A DNA stretch of 10,706 bases from CAZDHT01 sp964505325 (GCA_964505325.1 CAZDHT010000194.1:1-10706), one strand, 5' to 3'. Shown: positions 1-6,657, counted from the stretch's first letter. Program-made: numbers and translations. The notes: generated by a model from the sequence alone, not told the origin.

Positions 1-89
1 CGGCGGCGGGTGTGTGCCGGGGCCGAGGGAAGTGCAACCCGCGGGGCGCGTGTGTGTGCGACGGTAGGACAAGCATTCCTGCTTGTCCA
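1..89 (+). repeat. 89-bp direct repeat, copy 1
   Basis: Positions 1-89 match positions 238-326 with one difference (G at 14, A at 251), an offset of 237 bases. The repeat ends just after a hairpin (67-88). The match stops abruptly at 89/326. Because copy 1 starts at the window edge, the true left boundary is unknown. The near identity suggests a recent duplication or a homogenised element. Confidence 0.95.
64..88 (+). repeat. REP-like hairpin with GTAG head, copy 1
   Basis: GTAG at 64-67 leads into a perfect 9-bp stem (67-75 with 80-88) around a TTCC loop (76-79). A GTAG or GGAG tetranucleotide 5' of a short palindrome is the hallmark of REP elements mobilised by RAYT (TnpA-REP) transposases. 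The resemblance is structural; no RAYT gene is in the window. Confidence 0.6.
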
Positions 90-171
90 GAGGAACAGGT
101 CCGTGCCAGGCACCGAGCTGAGCGGAGCAGATCGTCGACGTGAAATGATCGCGCGGAGCGGGCGAGGACGC

Positions 172-197
172 GGACAAACAGGAATGTTTGTCCTACC
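172..197 (-). repeat. REP-like hairpin, opposite orientation
   Basis: A 9-bp stem (172-180 with 185-193) has a GGAA loop (181-184). On the minus strand it reads as GGTAG followed by the same hairpin as copy 1, with a TTCC loop. Both arms carry the matching change (CAAGCA to CAAACA, TGCTTG to TGTTTG), so the stem is conserved by a compensatory pair. Its opposite orientation to the copies at 64 and 301 resembles a BIME arrangement. Confidence 0.6.
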
Positions 198-224
198 AAC
201 CCAGCGGCGCCCCCAATTGCGCCG

Positions 225-238
225 ATGTTTGTCGTACC
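225..238 (-). repeat. Half copy of the REP-like element
   Basis: Positions 225-238 repeat 184-197 at 13 of 14 bases (ATGTTTGTC, then G instead of C, then TACC). Only the arm nearest the GTAG head is present and that head is mutated, so this looks like a truncated element. It abuts the second 89-bp repeat. Confidence 0.45.
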
Positions 239-326
239 GGCGGCGGGTGTATGCCGGGGCCGAGGGAAGTGCAACCCGCGGGGCGCGTGTGTGTGCGACG
301 GTAGGACAAGCATTCCTGCTTGTCCA
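238..326 (+). repeat. 89-bp direct repeat, copy 2
   Basis: Second copy of the repeat at 1-89, with 88 of 89 positions identical. It is directly preceded by a partial hairpin element at 225-238, so the duplicated unit may be 237 bp with its left half diverged or deleted. It contains a complete GTAG-headed hairpin at 301-325. Confidence 0.95.
301..325 (+). repeat. REP-like hairpin with GTAG head, copy 2
   Basis: Identical to the hairpin at 64-88: GTAG at 301-304, stem 304-312 with 317-325, TTCC loop 313-316. It lies inside the second 89-bp repeat. Confidence 0.6.
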
Positions 327-398
327 CATGGATCATCGTGTCCGAACATCACCACGCCGTTTCAGCGGCGTTCCCCGGAATGGGGAGGTGAACCGCAA

Positions 399-438
399 AG
401 AAGGGCGCCGGCTGGCCAAAGCTTGCCGACGCCCTTCT
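399..438 (-). terminator. Long hairpin, possible terminator of the sulfatase operon
   Basis: Arms 399-412 and 425-438 pair over 14 positions with one mismatch (C408 against A429) around a 12-nt loop. On the minus strand the stem is followed by a short T-containing stretch (TTCTTTG), about 120 bases after the sulfatase stop codon. The T tract is weak, so this could also be a repeat remnant or an RNA-stabilising structure. Confidence 0.35.
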
Positions 439-559
439 CGTTCGGTTCTCGTTCTTCAGCGCCGCCGCCTTCCGCGACCACTTGGAAGTGCTCGCCCGGG
501 GTGCGTAACCCCCTCGCCCCAGGCGTACCCCGCCGACCCGCAAAGGGAGTACCCGCTGG

Positions 560-2662
560 TCATGGGCGACTACGCCCAACGACCGGGCCGCGCGGCAGGC
601 GGTATGGCTTGAAGGCAGCATAGTGTGCAAGCCGTTCCTGGATGCTTGCGGCCAGGCGGGCGTCGCCGGCCTGCCGAGCCAGACCCAGCGCCTTTCGGCC
701 TGCCGGAATCGCTTCTCCAAACCGGCCTGCGGCCGCATAAGCCGCGGCCAGGGTGTCGAGAACGCGAGCGTCCTCCCCCGCCTTGTCCCGGGCCGCCTCG
801 GCGAGCTTCACGGCTTCCTTGGCGTCACGGAGTCTCGGGTCAGGGCAGGTGGCAAGAAGCCACGCCAAGTTCTGTGCGGGAGATGGGTTCGCGGGGTCCG
901 CCTTTCGGGCGAGCCGCCACTGCTCAATCGCAGGCCCAAACTTTCCCAAGTGCTCGTACGCGATCGCCGTGTGGGTGCGGAGCCTTAAGGCCACCTCTGA
1001 GCCGCCAGAATCGGTGGCCGGCTCGAGGGCCCCCGGGGGTAGGCGGAGGCCATGTCTGAACACCCTGATCGCTTCCGAGGGTTTACGCATCATCAGAAGC
1101 ACGGAGCCCAGGTTTGCCACCACGCTGCGGTCACTGGGATTGAGAGCAAGATAGGCCTCGATGTGTTGCTTGGCTCTGTCGAGAAGCCGCAACTCGCAGT
1201 AGCTCTCGGCGAGCTGCTTGTGGAGCTCAAGAGACTCCGGGCTCTGGCGGCTCAGCGGCTCAAGCAGGTCGATGATCTTCCGGTGGCGGCCCGCGAGGGC
1301 AAGCTCGGCCGCCCTGGTGCACGCGTTGTAGACGTCCATCATACGCTTCGGGTCTTTGCGCTTCGCCGGATCAACCGGCTGAGGGCCCGCCGCCACCCCG
1401 CTCAGATATCCCAGCTCGCGAAGGGCCTCGAGAGCTTGCCTGTCAAGTTCTACGGAAGGCGCCTCGACCCTCCGCATCGTCTGGCGCAGCTCTTGGAGAC
1501 GCGCCCGGAGGGATGCAGCAGCTTCCGGCTCGGCGGCCAGCACGTTCTTCTGTTCCGCAGGATCCGCCCGGAGATCGTACAGCTCCGGCTCGGGACATTC
1601 GATGTACTTCCACCGCCGGCCGGCCAGGCAATAGAGGGGGGCCCAACCGTAGTTGTGCATGACGAACTCGCTCTCGCCGTAGCACAAGCGTTCGCCTTCG
1701 GAACCGGCCAACAGACTTCGGCCGCTGGCCTTCTCCAGTGGCGCCCAGCCCAGCATCTCCAGGACGGTCGGGGCGATGTCCGTCAGGCCGACCACCCTGT
1801 CCTCGATCTTGCCTTTGGGTATGCGGCCGGGTAGGACGAGGATGAGAGGCACATGCATGGTGGTGTCGTACACGAGCGGCCCGTGTCCGTATTCATTGTG
1901 CTTGCCGAAGGCCTCACCGTGGTCGCCGCAGACGACGATGAGCGTCTTGCGGTACAGGCCCCGCTCGAGCACGAAGTCAAGTAGCCGCCGCACCTGGGAA
2001 TCCATGAACGCGATCTCGCCATCGTAGGCGTTGGTACGCAGGCTCCTGTAGGGCTCGGGCGGCGCGTAAGGCAAGTGGGGATCGAAGAAGTGGACCCAGC
2101 AAAAGAAAGGTTCATCGGCGTGCTGTTCAAGCCACGAGAGCGCCCGGTCGGCGACCACGTTGGCGGGGTTCTCCATACCGAGGAGATCGCCCGGCTTGCG
2201 TGGAGGAGCCATGCGGTCGTCGTACACCTCGAACCCGCGGTCAAGCCCGAACCGTTTGTCGAGCACAAAGCTGGCCAGGAATGCTGCCGTGCGGTAGCCC
2301 TGCCCGGAAGAAAGCTCGGCCAGCGTGGGCAAATCCCGCCGCAGCCTCCCACGCCCGTTGTCGTGCAGTCCGTGCTCGGGTGGCAGAAGGCCGGTGAGGA
2401 TGGCGGCATGGGACGGCAGGGTGAGCGGCGCGTGAGTGTAGGCTCTGGTGAAACGGACCCCGCTTGCCGCCAGCGCGTCCAGGGCGGGAGTGTGCGCCCC
2501 CGTGTGTCCGTAGCACCCCAACCGGTCGGCACGCGTGGTGTCGAGGGTGATGAGCAGCACGTTGTACCGGGCGGGGCGGTCCCTCCACAGGCCTTGCCCC
2601 GCCCAGATCGCCACCCCGACGAGGAGCAGGCCAGCGATCAAAATGAGTCGCCGCCTCCTCAT
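560..2662 (-). CDS. Membrane-anchored sulfatase-superfamily hydrolase with C-terminal TPR repeats
   Basis: This 700-residue protein has an N-terminal membrane anchor (RRRR then hydrophobic residues 6-23). An alkaline-phosphatase/sulfatase-fold domain covers about 33-400: metal-binding LITLDTTRADRLG (D41), D247-H248 in GDHGE, YGHG near 258-261, and the usual domain-end motif LYDLRADPAEQKNV (361-374). TPR-like helices follow from about 445 to 685. The sulfatase signature C/S-x-P-x-R is replaced by T81-L-P-S-H85, so a formylglycine nucleophile cannot form. Thr could act directly, as in NPP-type phosphodiesterases and LtaS/EptA-type transferases, so the substrate is unknown and 'sulfatase' describes only the fold. 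The ATG at 2662 is preceded by GGGAG (2672-2676), and the gene lies 22 bases after the PEP-CTERM stop, so the two are probably co-transcribed. The domain most likely faces the periplasm. Confidence 0.9.
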   Translation of the reverse strand: MRRRRLILIAGLLLVGVAIWAGQGLWRDRPARYNVLLITLDTTRADRLGCYGHTGAHTPALDALAASGVRFTRAYTHAPLTLPSHAAILTGLLPPEHGLHDNGRGRLRRDLPTLAELSSGQGYRTAAFLASFVLDKRFGLDRGFEVYDDRMAPPRKPGDLLGMENPANVVADRALSWLEQHADEPFFCWVHFFDPHLPYAPPEPYRSLRTNAYDGEIAFMDSQVRRLLDFVLERGLYRKTLIVVCGDHGEAFGKHNEYGHGPLVYDTTMHVPLILVLPGRIPKGKIEDRVVGLTDIAPTVLEMLGWAPLEKASGRSLLAGSEGERLCYGESEFVMHNYGWAPLYCLAGRRWKYIECPEPELYDLRADPAEQKNVLAAEPEAAASLRARLQELRQTMRRVEAPSVELDRQALEALRELGYLSGVAAGPQPVDPAKRKDPKRMMDVYNACTRAAELALAGRHRKIIDLLEPLSRQSPESLELHKQLAESYCELRLLDRAKQHIEAYLALNPSDRSVVANLGSVLLMMRKPSEAIRVFRHGLRLPPGALEPATDSGGSEVALRLRTHTAIAYEHLGKFGPAIEQWRLARKADPANPSPAQNLAWLLATCPDPRLRDAKEAVKLAEAARDKAGEDARVLDTLAAAYAAAGRFGEAIPAGRKALGLARQAGDARLAASIQERLAHYAAFKPYRLPRGPVVGRSRP

Positions 2663-2684
2663 TTATCAAGACTCCCGCAGGCCG

Positions 2685-3836
2685 TCAGCGCGCTCTACGG
2701 CGACGCCGCATCAACCCGCCCAGGGCGGAGCCAAGGATCAACAGGCCGATCGTCCCGGGCTCGGGAATGGGCAGGGTCTCCTCCGGCGCGACGTACATGT
2801 AGTCGCCGGCGACAACACCGACAAGGTTACCCGGGGTGAACGTCTGAAAGTCCTCACCGGTCGCGCCCACCGAGCCCGCGGGCTGCAGTGCCGGGTTCAG
2901 GATCGGGGTGTACACCCGCCAAGTCACACCGGTGTGCCCGTAACCCCAAAGCCAGGGGGTAACCACGCGGCCATCATCCAGCGCCGCCCACCGCTTGCGG
3001 TAGATGGGGCTGCCGTCCGAGTTCAGGACCTCCCCCTTCTTACCGTTGTACGTGCCGCCGTCGCTCTCCGTGCCGTCGAAGATGACGGACCCGATCGTGG
3101 TGGCGCCGTCCTGGTCCTCACCCGTGATGATCCACGGGTTCGCCAGGGGCACGTTGACCGGCCTCACGCCCTCGCCGCTGCCGTTCGAGTAGCCCCAGCC
3201 CCGTGCGCCATCGTCGTAGATTGCCATCAGGCCGGACTGATTGTACTTCTCTCCCTTCCGACTGTACTCACCGGCCGTGAAGACAGTGTCACCGGGCACC
3301 ACAAGGCCGGCCACGTCCGGGCAGTGGGCCATTCCGCTGATGGGGGAGGAAGCCGCCCAGGTGTTCGGGCCAGTCTGCTGATAGACGACCGCCGAAGCGG
3401 AGGCACCGCCCGAGACGCACACAAACCCACCGTTGGGCAGCGGCGCCACGCTCTTCCCCCGCGGCTCGCTGATGGTGGCGTCTACCGTCGCACCCGTCAG
3501 CAAGCCGCTACCGTCGTACGTCGGGCTGAGCACGGACACCACTCGCGTCGATCCATCAGACCCCACGTGTGTGAGCACGACGCGCCGATCCGACAGCATG
3601 GCAATGTCGCCGTTCGGCAGGTTGGCCGACGACATCTTCGGGTCGTAGCCGAGGACGGCGACCAGGTCCACCGTGCCCAGCGGGCGGGTGTCGGACCCGT
3701 CGAGGGCCGTGCCGATCTCCCATTGGTACAGCGTGTTGTTCACCCCGTACCCGCCGTAGTAGTGGAAGCCACTGACGACATTGGCCGACGCGGCCGAGGT
3801 GAACACCAGGCCGACCAGAAGCAGACAGACAAGCAT
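2685..3836 (-). other. Second preprotein unit inside the PEP-CTERM gene
   Basis: An in-frame ATG at 3836 starts a unit of 383 residues with its own signal-like N-terminus and a canonical PEPG tail. No clear Shine-Dalgarno sequence precedes it (minus strand CGCGGGTCGAAG before ATG). It could be translated separately by reinitiation, or only as part of the fusion. CGA codons at 3857-3855 and 3851-3849 are each one C-to-T change from TGA, so a stop could have been lost here. Confidence 0.6.
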
Positions 3837-4997
3837 CTTCGACCCGCGTCGAGGTCGCCGCCGGAGCAACACGGGCAGCCCCAGCAGCATCAGGCCGAGC
3901 GCGCCCGGCTCGGCGATGGGCAGCCCGGCCGGCTCGACCATATAGTCGCCGGCGATCCAGCCGTCGCGGTCGAGGTTGGGGAAGTTGCCCGCGAGGCTCA
4001 CCTCGAAGTCCTCGCCGTTGGCCCCGATGGTGCCGACCCGGCCGCCCGGATCCTGAACCAGGCTGTACACGCGGAACGTGACCTGTGTCTGCCCGTAGCC
4101 GCCGCCGAACCAGATGACCACCCGACCGTCATCGAGCGCGGCCACGTTCCTGTCGTAGATGGGGGTGCCGTCGGAGTTGGTGATCTCGCCGACGAAGCCG
4201 TCGTGCCAGGCGCCGTCGGTCTGGGTGCCGTCGTAGACGTACGTTTCATAGGAATTGCCGCTGTACCCGGTAGTGACCCAGCCGTTGTCGAACAAGGGAT
4301 GCCGAAGCCCTTCGCCCAGAGAACTGCCGCCGTAGCCCCAGGCTTGCAGGCTGGTCATGTCCGAGTTGTAGTAGCTGGCCAGCTTACCGGTCTTGTCGTA
4401 CTTGTGCCCGGAGCGCGCCGCGGTGCCTCCGGGCGGCGTGACGTACTGCCCCGTCACAAACTGATCGCCGGCAGGGTTGATCAGCCCGGCCACGTCCCAG
4501 TGGTTACTGCTCATGCCGGTGACGAGCGTGGACGCCCACGCGTTAGGAGCGGTCTGCTCCCACACCACGGCGCTGCCGCCCTGGATCGTCACGAACCCGC
4601 CGTCGGGCACGGGCGCGATCTTCACGGGGATATGGGTGTTGTCGACCGTCGCGTCGACGGTCGCGCCGGTCAGAAGGCCGGTGCCGTCGTACTGCATGGT
4701 CAACACCGAGGTCTGCCACGTGTCGCCCGCACTGTTCATGTGGATGACCGCGACCCGACGGTCCGACAGCACGGCAATGTCTCGGAACCCGCGGTCCTCA
4801 TTGCTGAACAGAGGCTCCAGATCTACGGTGCCTAACGTGCGACTCGTCGCCGCGCTGGCGCCGAACTCCCACTGATACAGATGGTTGTATTGGCTGTAGC
4901 TCGAATGCCGCCCGAGGCCGGTAACGACGTTACCCGACGCGACCGACGCCCAAACCAACACAACTGCCAACAACCCCAACACCAATGCCCTTCTCAT
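2685..4997 (-). CDS. Two-in-one PEP-CTERM protein (tandem duplicated, internal signal peptide)
   Basis: This 770-residue protein starts at ATG 4997, chosen because AAAGGGGG lies 6 bases upstream and a signal peptide (MRRALVLGLLAVVLVWASVASG) follows at once; the open frame extends upstream to a TTG at 5117 without an anchor. Residues 1-387 and 388-770 are homologous. Both have NVV(T/S)G, LYQWE, LSDRRV, YDG(T/S)GLLTGATVDAT, NSDG(T/S)PIY, AALDDGRVV and VAGDYM-like blocks in the same order. Each half ends in a PEP-CTERM-type tail: AEPG, hydrophobic stretch and Arg run (363-384), and PEPG, hydrophobic stretch and MRRRRRAR (C-terminus). The second half opens with its own signal-like sequence MLVCLLLVGLVFTSAASA. 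PEP-CTERM tails are processed by exosortase in exopolysaccharide-producing Gram-negative bacteria. The repeated D/G-rich blocks suggest a beta-rich, perhaps propeller-like fold, but I do not recognise a function. Confidence 0.85.
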   Translation of the reverse strand: MRRALVLGLLAVVLVWASVASGNVVTGLGRHSSYSQYNHLYQWEFGASAATSRTLGTVDLEPLFSNEDRGFRDIAVLSDRRVAVIHMNSAGDTWQTSVLTMQYDGTGLLTGATVDATVDNTHIPVKIAPVPDGGFVTIQGGSAVVWEQTAPNAWASTLVTGMSSNHWDVAGLINPAGDQFVTGQYVTPPGGTAARSGHKYDKTGKLASYYNSDMTSLQAWGYGGSSLGEGLRHPLFDNGWVTTGYSGNSYETYVYDGTQTDGAWHDGFVGEITNSDGTPIYDRNVAALDDGRVVIWFGGGYGQTQVTFRVYSLVQDPGGRVGTIGANGEDFEVSLAGNFPNLDRDGWIAGDYMVEPAGLPIAEPGALGLMLLGLPVLLRRRPRRGSKMLVCLLLVGLVFTSAASANVVSGFHYYGGYGVNNTLYQWEIGTALDGSDTRPLGTVDLVAVLGYDPKMSSANLPNGDIAMLSDRRVVLTHVGSDGSTRVVSVLSPTYDGSGLLTGATVDATISEPRGKSVAPLPNGGFVCVSGGASASAVVYQQTGPNTWAASSPISGMAHCPDVAGLVVPGDTVFTAGEYSRKGEKYNQSGLMAIYDDGARGWGYSNGSGEGVRPVNVPLANPWIITGEDQDGATTIGSVIFDGTESDGGTYNGKKGEVLNSDGSPIYRKRWAALDDGRVVTPWLWGYGHTGVTWRVYTPILNPALQPAGSVGATGEDFQTFTPGNLVGVVAGDYMYVAPEETLPIPEPGTIGLLILGSALGGLMRRRRRAR

Positions 4998-5003
4998 CGC
5001 AGA

Positions 5004-5013
5004 CCCCCTTTCC
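5004..5013 (-). promoter_or_regulatory. Ribosome binding site deciding the PEP-CTERM start
   Basis: The minus strand reads GGAAAGGGGG, then six bases, then the ATG at 4997. This purine-rich tract supports starting at the signal peptide instead of at the upstream TTG (5117). Confidence 0.7.
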
Positions 5014-5133
5014 ACTGGACACGTTTGGCCCGCGCCGGAAACGTCGCCCACACGAGCGGCATTCCGCGCGAGAGCCTGATTACGTTCTGCCTTTCCCTCC
5101 AACTGTCCAAGTAGCAAATCCCGTGCCAGGATT

Positions 5134-5229
5134 CCGGGGAAATCGGTTGCAGCAGGGGTCGGGGCCCATAAGTCGTTGCAGCCACGGCGGTTGTGCTATG
5201 CGGGCCGCTTCAACGGCGTCTTTCCCCGG
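5134..5229. repeat. Inverted-repeat-bounded segment sharing motifs with the left end
   Basis: CCGGGGAAA (5134-5142) and TTTCCCCGG (5221-5229) form a perfect 9-bp inverted repeat 78 bases apart. The right end includes GCCGCTTCAACGGCG (5204-5218), close to GCCGTTTCAGCGGCG at 356-370, which is likewise followed by TTCCCCGG. This suggests a dispersed intergenic element. Confidence 0.4.
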
Positions 5230-5249
5230 CTCGAGACAGAAGCGGGGAC

Positions 5250-5265
5250 GTTGCCTGCGGGCAAC
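5250..5265. other. Short perfect hairpin
   Basis: GTTGCC (5250-5255) pairs with GGCAAC (5260-5265) around TGCG. It has no T tract, so it does not look like a terminator. Confidence 0.35.
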
Positions 5266-5350
5266 AACGTGGCTGGACTGCTTCCGCCCGGAGAAGTTAA
5301 GTCCCCATCGTAGAAGCAGTTAGGTGTGTTTCCGAAAATCCACAAAGGCG

Positions 5351-5366
5351 GTTCCTCCGAAGGAAC
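5351..5366. other. Short perfect hairpin
   Basis: GTTCCT (5351-5356) pairs with AGGAAC (5361-5366) around CCGA. It directly precedes the motif AGGTCCGTACCAGG (5371-5384), which recurs near the left end of the window. Confidence 0.35.
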
Positions 5367-5420
5367 GGATAGGTCCGTACCAGGGCCCTTCTTGGAGGAT
5401 CGTTCCCTCCCTGCACGGTC

Positions 5421-5499
5421 GTCCGCAGGTGCGGGGGGTACCGCTCGTACTCTTACTCTTACTCGTACTCCTGCTCGCACTCCGGCGGTCCGCAGGTGC
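5421..5499. repeat. Direct repeats flanking a hexamer array
   Basis: GTCCGCAGGTGC occurs at 5421-5432 and again at 5488-5499, perfectly conserved, on either side of the hexamer array at 5444-5485. This may reflect slippage-driven expansion or insertion of the array. Confidence 0.6.
5444..5485 (+). repeat. Hexanucleotide tandem repeat, seven units
   Basis: Units in order are CTCGTA, CTCTTA, CTCTTA, CTCGTA, CTCCTG, CTCGCA and CTCCGG. The first two bases and the third C are constant and the last units drift. It lies in non-coding DNA upstream of the DUF58 operon and could vary in copy number. Confidence 0.75.
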
Positions 5500-5528
5500 C
5501 GGGTATCGAGGCACTTCGGAGTCGAAAC

Positions 5529-5557
5529 TCGAAACTGTCCACGCGTTGTGGTATGAT
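5529..5557 (+). promoter_or_regulatory. Candidate sigma70-type promoter for the DUF58 operon
   Basis: TATGAT (5552-5557) matches five of six -10 consensus bases. TCGAAA (5529-5534) matches four of six -35 bases, with a 17-bp spacer. Transcription would start near 5564, about 80 bases before the DUF58 ATG. The call rests on sequence match alone, and planctomycete promoters are poorly known. Confidence 0.35.
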
Positions 5558-5643
5558 GCTGTTGGCGACTTTGCGGCAAATGATTGCGCAGCTCGAACGT
5601 CGCGGTTCTCCGTTCCCGGCGATGAATTGCGGAATCGACGGAT

Positions 5644-6549
5644 ATGGCCGAGAAGCAGCGATACAAGTACCTCGACCCGGCGGCGCTGGCGAAGATGGCG
5701 CACCTGGACCTCGTCGCCAAAGGTGTCGTCGAGGGCTTCGTCACCGGCCTCCACCGCAGCCCCTACCACGGCTTCAGCGTCGAGTTCGCCGAACACCGCG
5801 AATACGTCCACGGCGACAACATCAAGGACATCGACTGGCAGGCCTACGGCCGGTCCGACCGCTACATGATCAAGCAGTACCAGGAGGAGACGAACCTCCG
5901 CGGCCACATCCTGCTGGATATGTCGGGCTCGATGGGCTACAAGTCGGAGGAGTCGGCGATCACCAAGCTGGAGTATGGCTGCTTCCTCGCCGCTTGCCTC
6001 GCCTACTTGCTCATGCGGCAGCAGGACCCGGTCGGCCTGGTGACGTTCGACGAGGAGGTACGGACGTTTATTCCGCCCGGCTCGACCACCGTGCACCTGA
6101 ACCTGCTGCTCCGCGAGTTGGAGAAACTGAAACCGGGCCGCACCACCAACGTGTCCAGCTCGTTTCATCACCTCGCCGAGCACATCAAACGGCGCGGCCT
6201 GATCATCATCATCTCCGACCTGTACGACGACCAGCGCGAGGTGCTCCGGAGCCTCCGGCACTTCCGCTACAAGAAGCACGAGGTGATGCTATTCCACGTT
6301 TTCGACCAGGCCGAGCTCGAGTTCCCGTTCCGGAAGCTGACCGACTTCGTCGACTTGGAGACAAACGAGCGCATCCAGATCGACCCGAAGTACATCCGGA
6401 AAGAGTACACGTCGCTCGTTCAGGACTTCATCGACGTCTACAAGCAGGATTGCTCGGCCAGTCAGGTTGAGTACGTCCAGACCCATACCGGGGTACCGTA
6501 TGATTTCATGCTGTCGAAGTACTTGGCAACCCGGCAGCGCCTGGTGTAG
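5644..6549 (+). CDS. DUF58 domain protein (VWA-like)
   Basis: This 301-residue protein has the DUF58 core GLHRSPYHGFSVEFAEHREY (35-54) followed by GDNIKDIDWQAYGRSDRYMIKQYQEETNLR (57-86), close to the family consensus. A von Willebrand A-type domain follows, with a MIDAS-like D92-M-S-G-S96, a conserved Thr region near 167 and D192. The length is normal for the family and there is no signal peptide, so it is probably cytoplasmic. DUF58 proteins are usually encoded beside a MoxR AAA+ ATPase and BatA-type membrane proteins, and the next gene here is BatA-like. Their biochemical role is not settled. No MoxR gene precedes it, as the DNA upstream is non-coding. The ATG at 5644 has only a weak GGAA (5631-5634) upstream. 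Confidence 0.92.
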   Translation: MAEKQRYKYLDPAALAKMAHLDLVAKGVVEGFVTGLHRSPYHGFSVEFAEHREYVHGDNIKDIDWQAYGRSDRYMIKQYQEETNLRGHILLDMSGSMGYKSEESAITKLEYGCFLAACLAYLLMRQQDPVGLVTFDEEVRTFIPPGSTTVHLNLLLRELEKLKPGRTTNVSSSFHHLAEHIKRRGLIIIISDLYDDQREVLRSLRHFRYKKHEVMLFHVFDQAELEFPFRKLTDFVDLETNERIQIDPKYIRKEYTSLVQDFIDVYKQDCSASQVEYVQTHTGVPYDFMLSKYLATRQRLV

Positions 6550-6559
6550 GAGCACGGCG

Positions 6560-6643
6560 GTGGGCGCACGGGGGCGCGGGCGCCGGGCCGCAGGATCTCG
6601 AACGGCACAGGGCGCCCATGCTCCGACGCGCCCGTGCGCCCAT
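6560..6643. repeat. Inverted octamer minisatellite between DUF58 and BatA genes
   Basis: On the plus strand four octamers run from 6560: GTGGGCGC, ACGGGGGC, GCGGGCGC and the degenerate CGGGCCGC (6584-6591). On the minus strand from 6643 downwards run ATGGGCGC, ACGGGCGC, GTCGGAGC and ATGGGCGC (to 6612), then a degenerate unit. The two arrays face each other, with 6561-6572 exactly complementary to 6631-6642. The result is a potential long hairpin directly upstream of the BatA start. The consensus AYGGGNGC recurs at 9708-9755. Confidence 0.75.
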
Positions 6644-6657
6644 GCGAGCGACCCGCG

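Larger units (their letters stand above)
1..559. other. Gene-free repeat-rich region
   Basis: I find no credible coding region here. The open frames across this stretch run through duplicated repeat DNA, lack recognisable domains and have no convincing ribosome binding site. The content is an 89-bp direct repeat, three complete and one partial GTAG-headed hairpins, a GTGCCAGGCAC palindrome at about 101-113, a repeat-like GC-rich motif at 356-378 and a long hairpin at 399-438. It lies downstream of the leftward sulfatase gene. The left edge is cut by the window, so the first repeat copy may extend further. Confidence 0.7.
4998..5643. other. Divergent intergenic region
   Basis: This gap separates the leftward PEP-CTERM operon from the rightward DUF58 operon. 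No ORF in it shows a recognisable domain. It contains repeat motifs, hairpins at 5250-5265 and 5351-5366, a hexamer array at 5444-5485 and a promoter-like pair of boxes at 5529-5557. I saw no convincing promoter for the leftward operon. A structured RNA cannot be ruled out. Confidence 0.7.

Noticed and set aside
1..326. CRISPR array
   Set aside because: Only two copies of an 89-bp repeat are present with a 148-base gap, and no cas gene is nearby; the spacing and length do not fit CRISPR.
10..623. Plus-strand open frames of 200 and 132 residues at the left end
   Set aside because: They run through both 89-bp repeat copies, giving a duplicated Arg/Gly-rich peptide with no domain and no binding site; high GC content alone explains the open frames.
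2535..4835. A 766-residue plus-strand frame opposite the PEP-CTERM gene
   Set aside because: It is the complement of a gene with a signal peptide and clear internal homology, and its translation is His/Arg/Val-rich without a domain, as expected for an antisense shadow.
4998..5117. TTG start at 5117 for the PEP-CTERM gene
   Set aside because: It would add 40 hydrophilic residues before the signal peptide, while ATG 4997 has a strong ribosome binding site and starts the signal peptide directly.
5320..6279. Minus-strand frame of 319 residues covering the intergenic region and the DUF58 start
   Set aside because: It overlaps the conserved DUF58 core on the opposite strand, and its low-complexity Arg/Ser stretch comes from the hexamer array.
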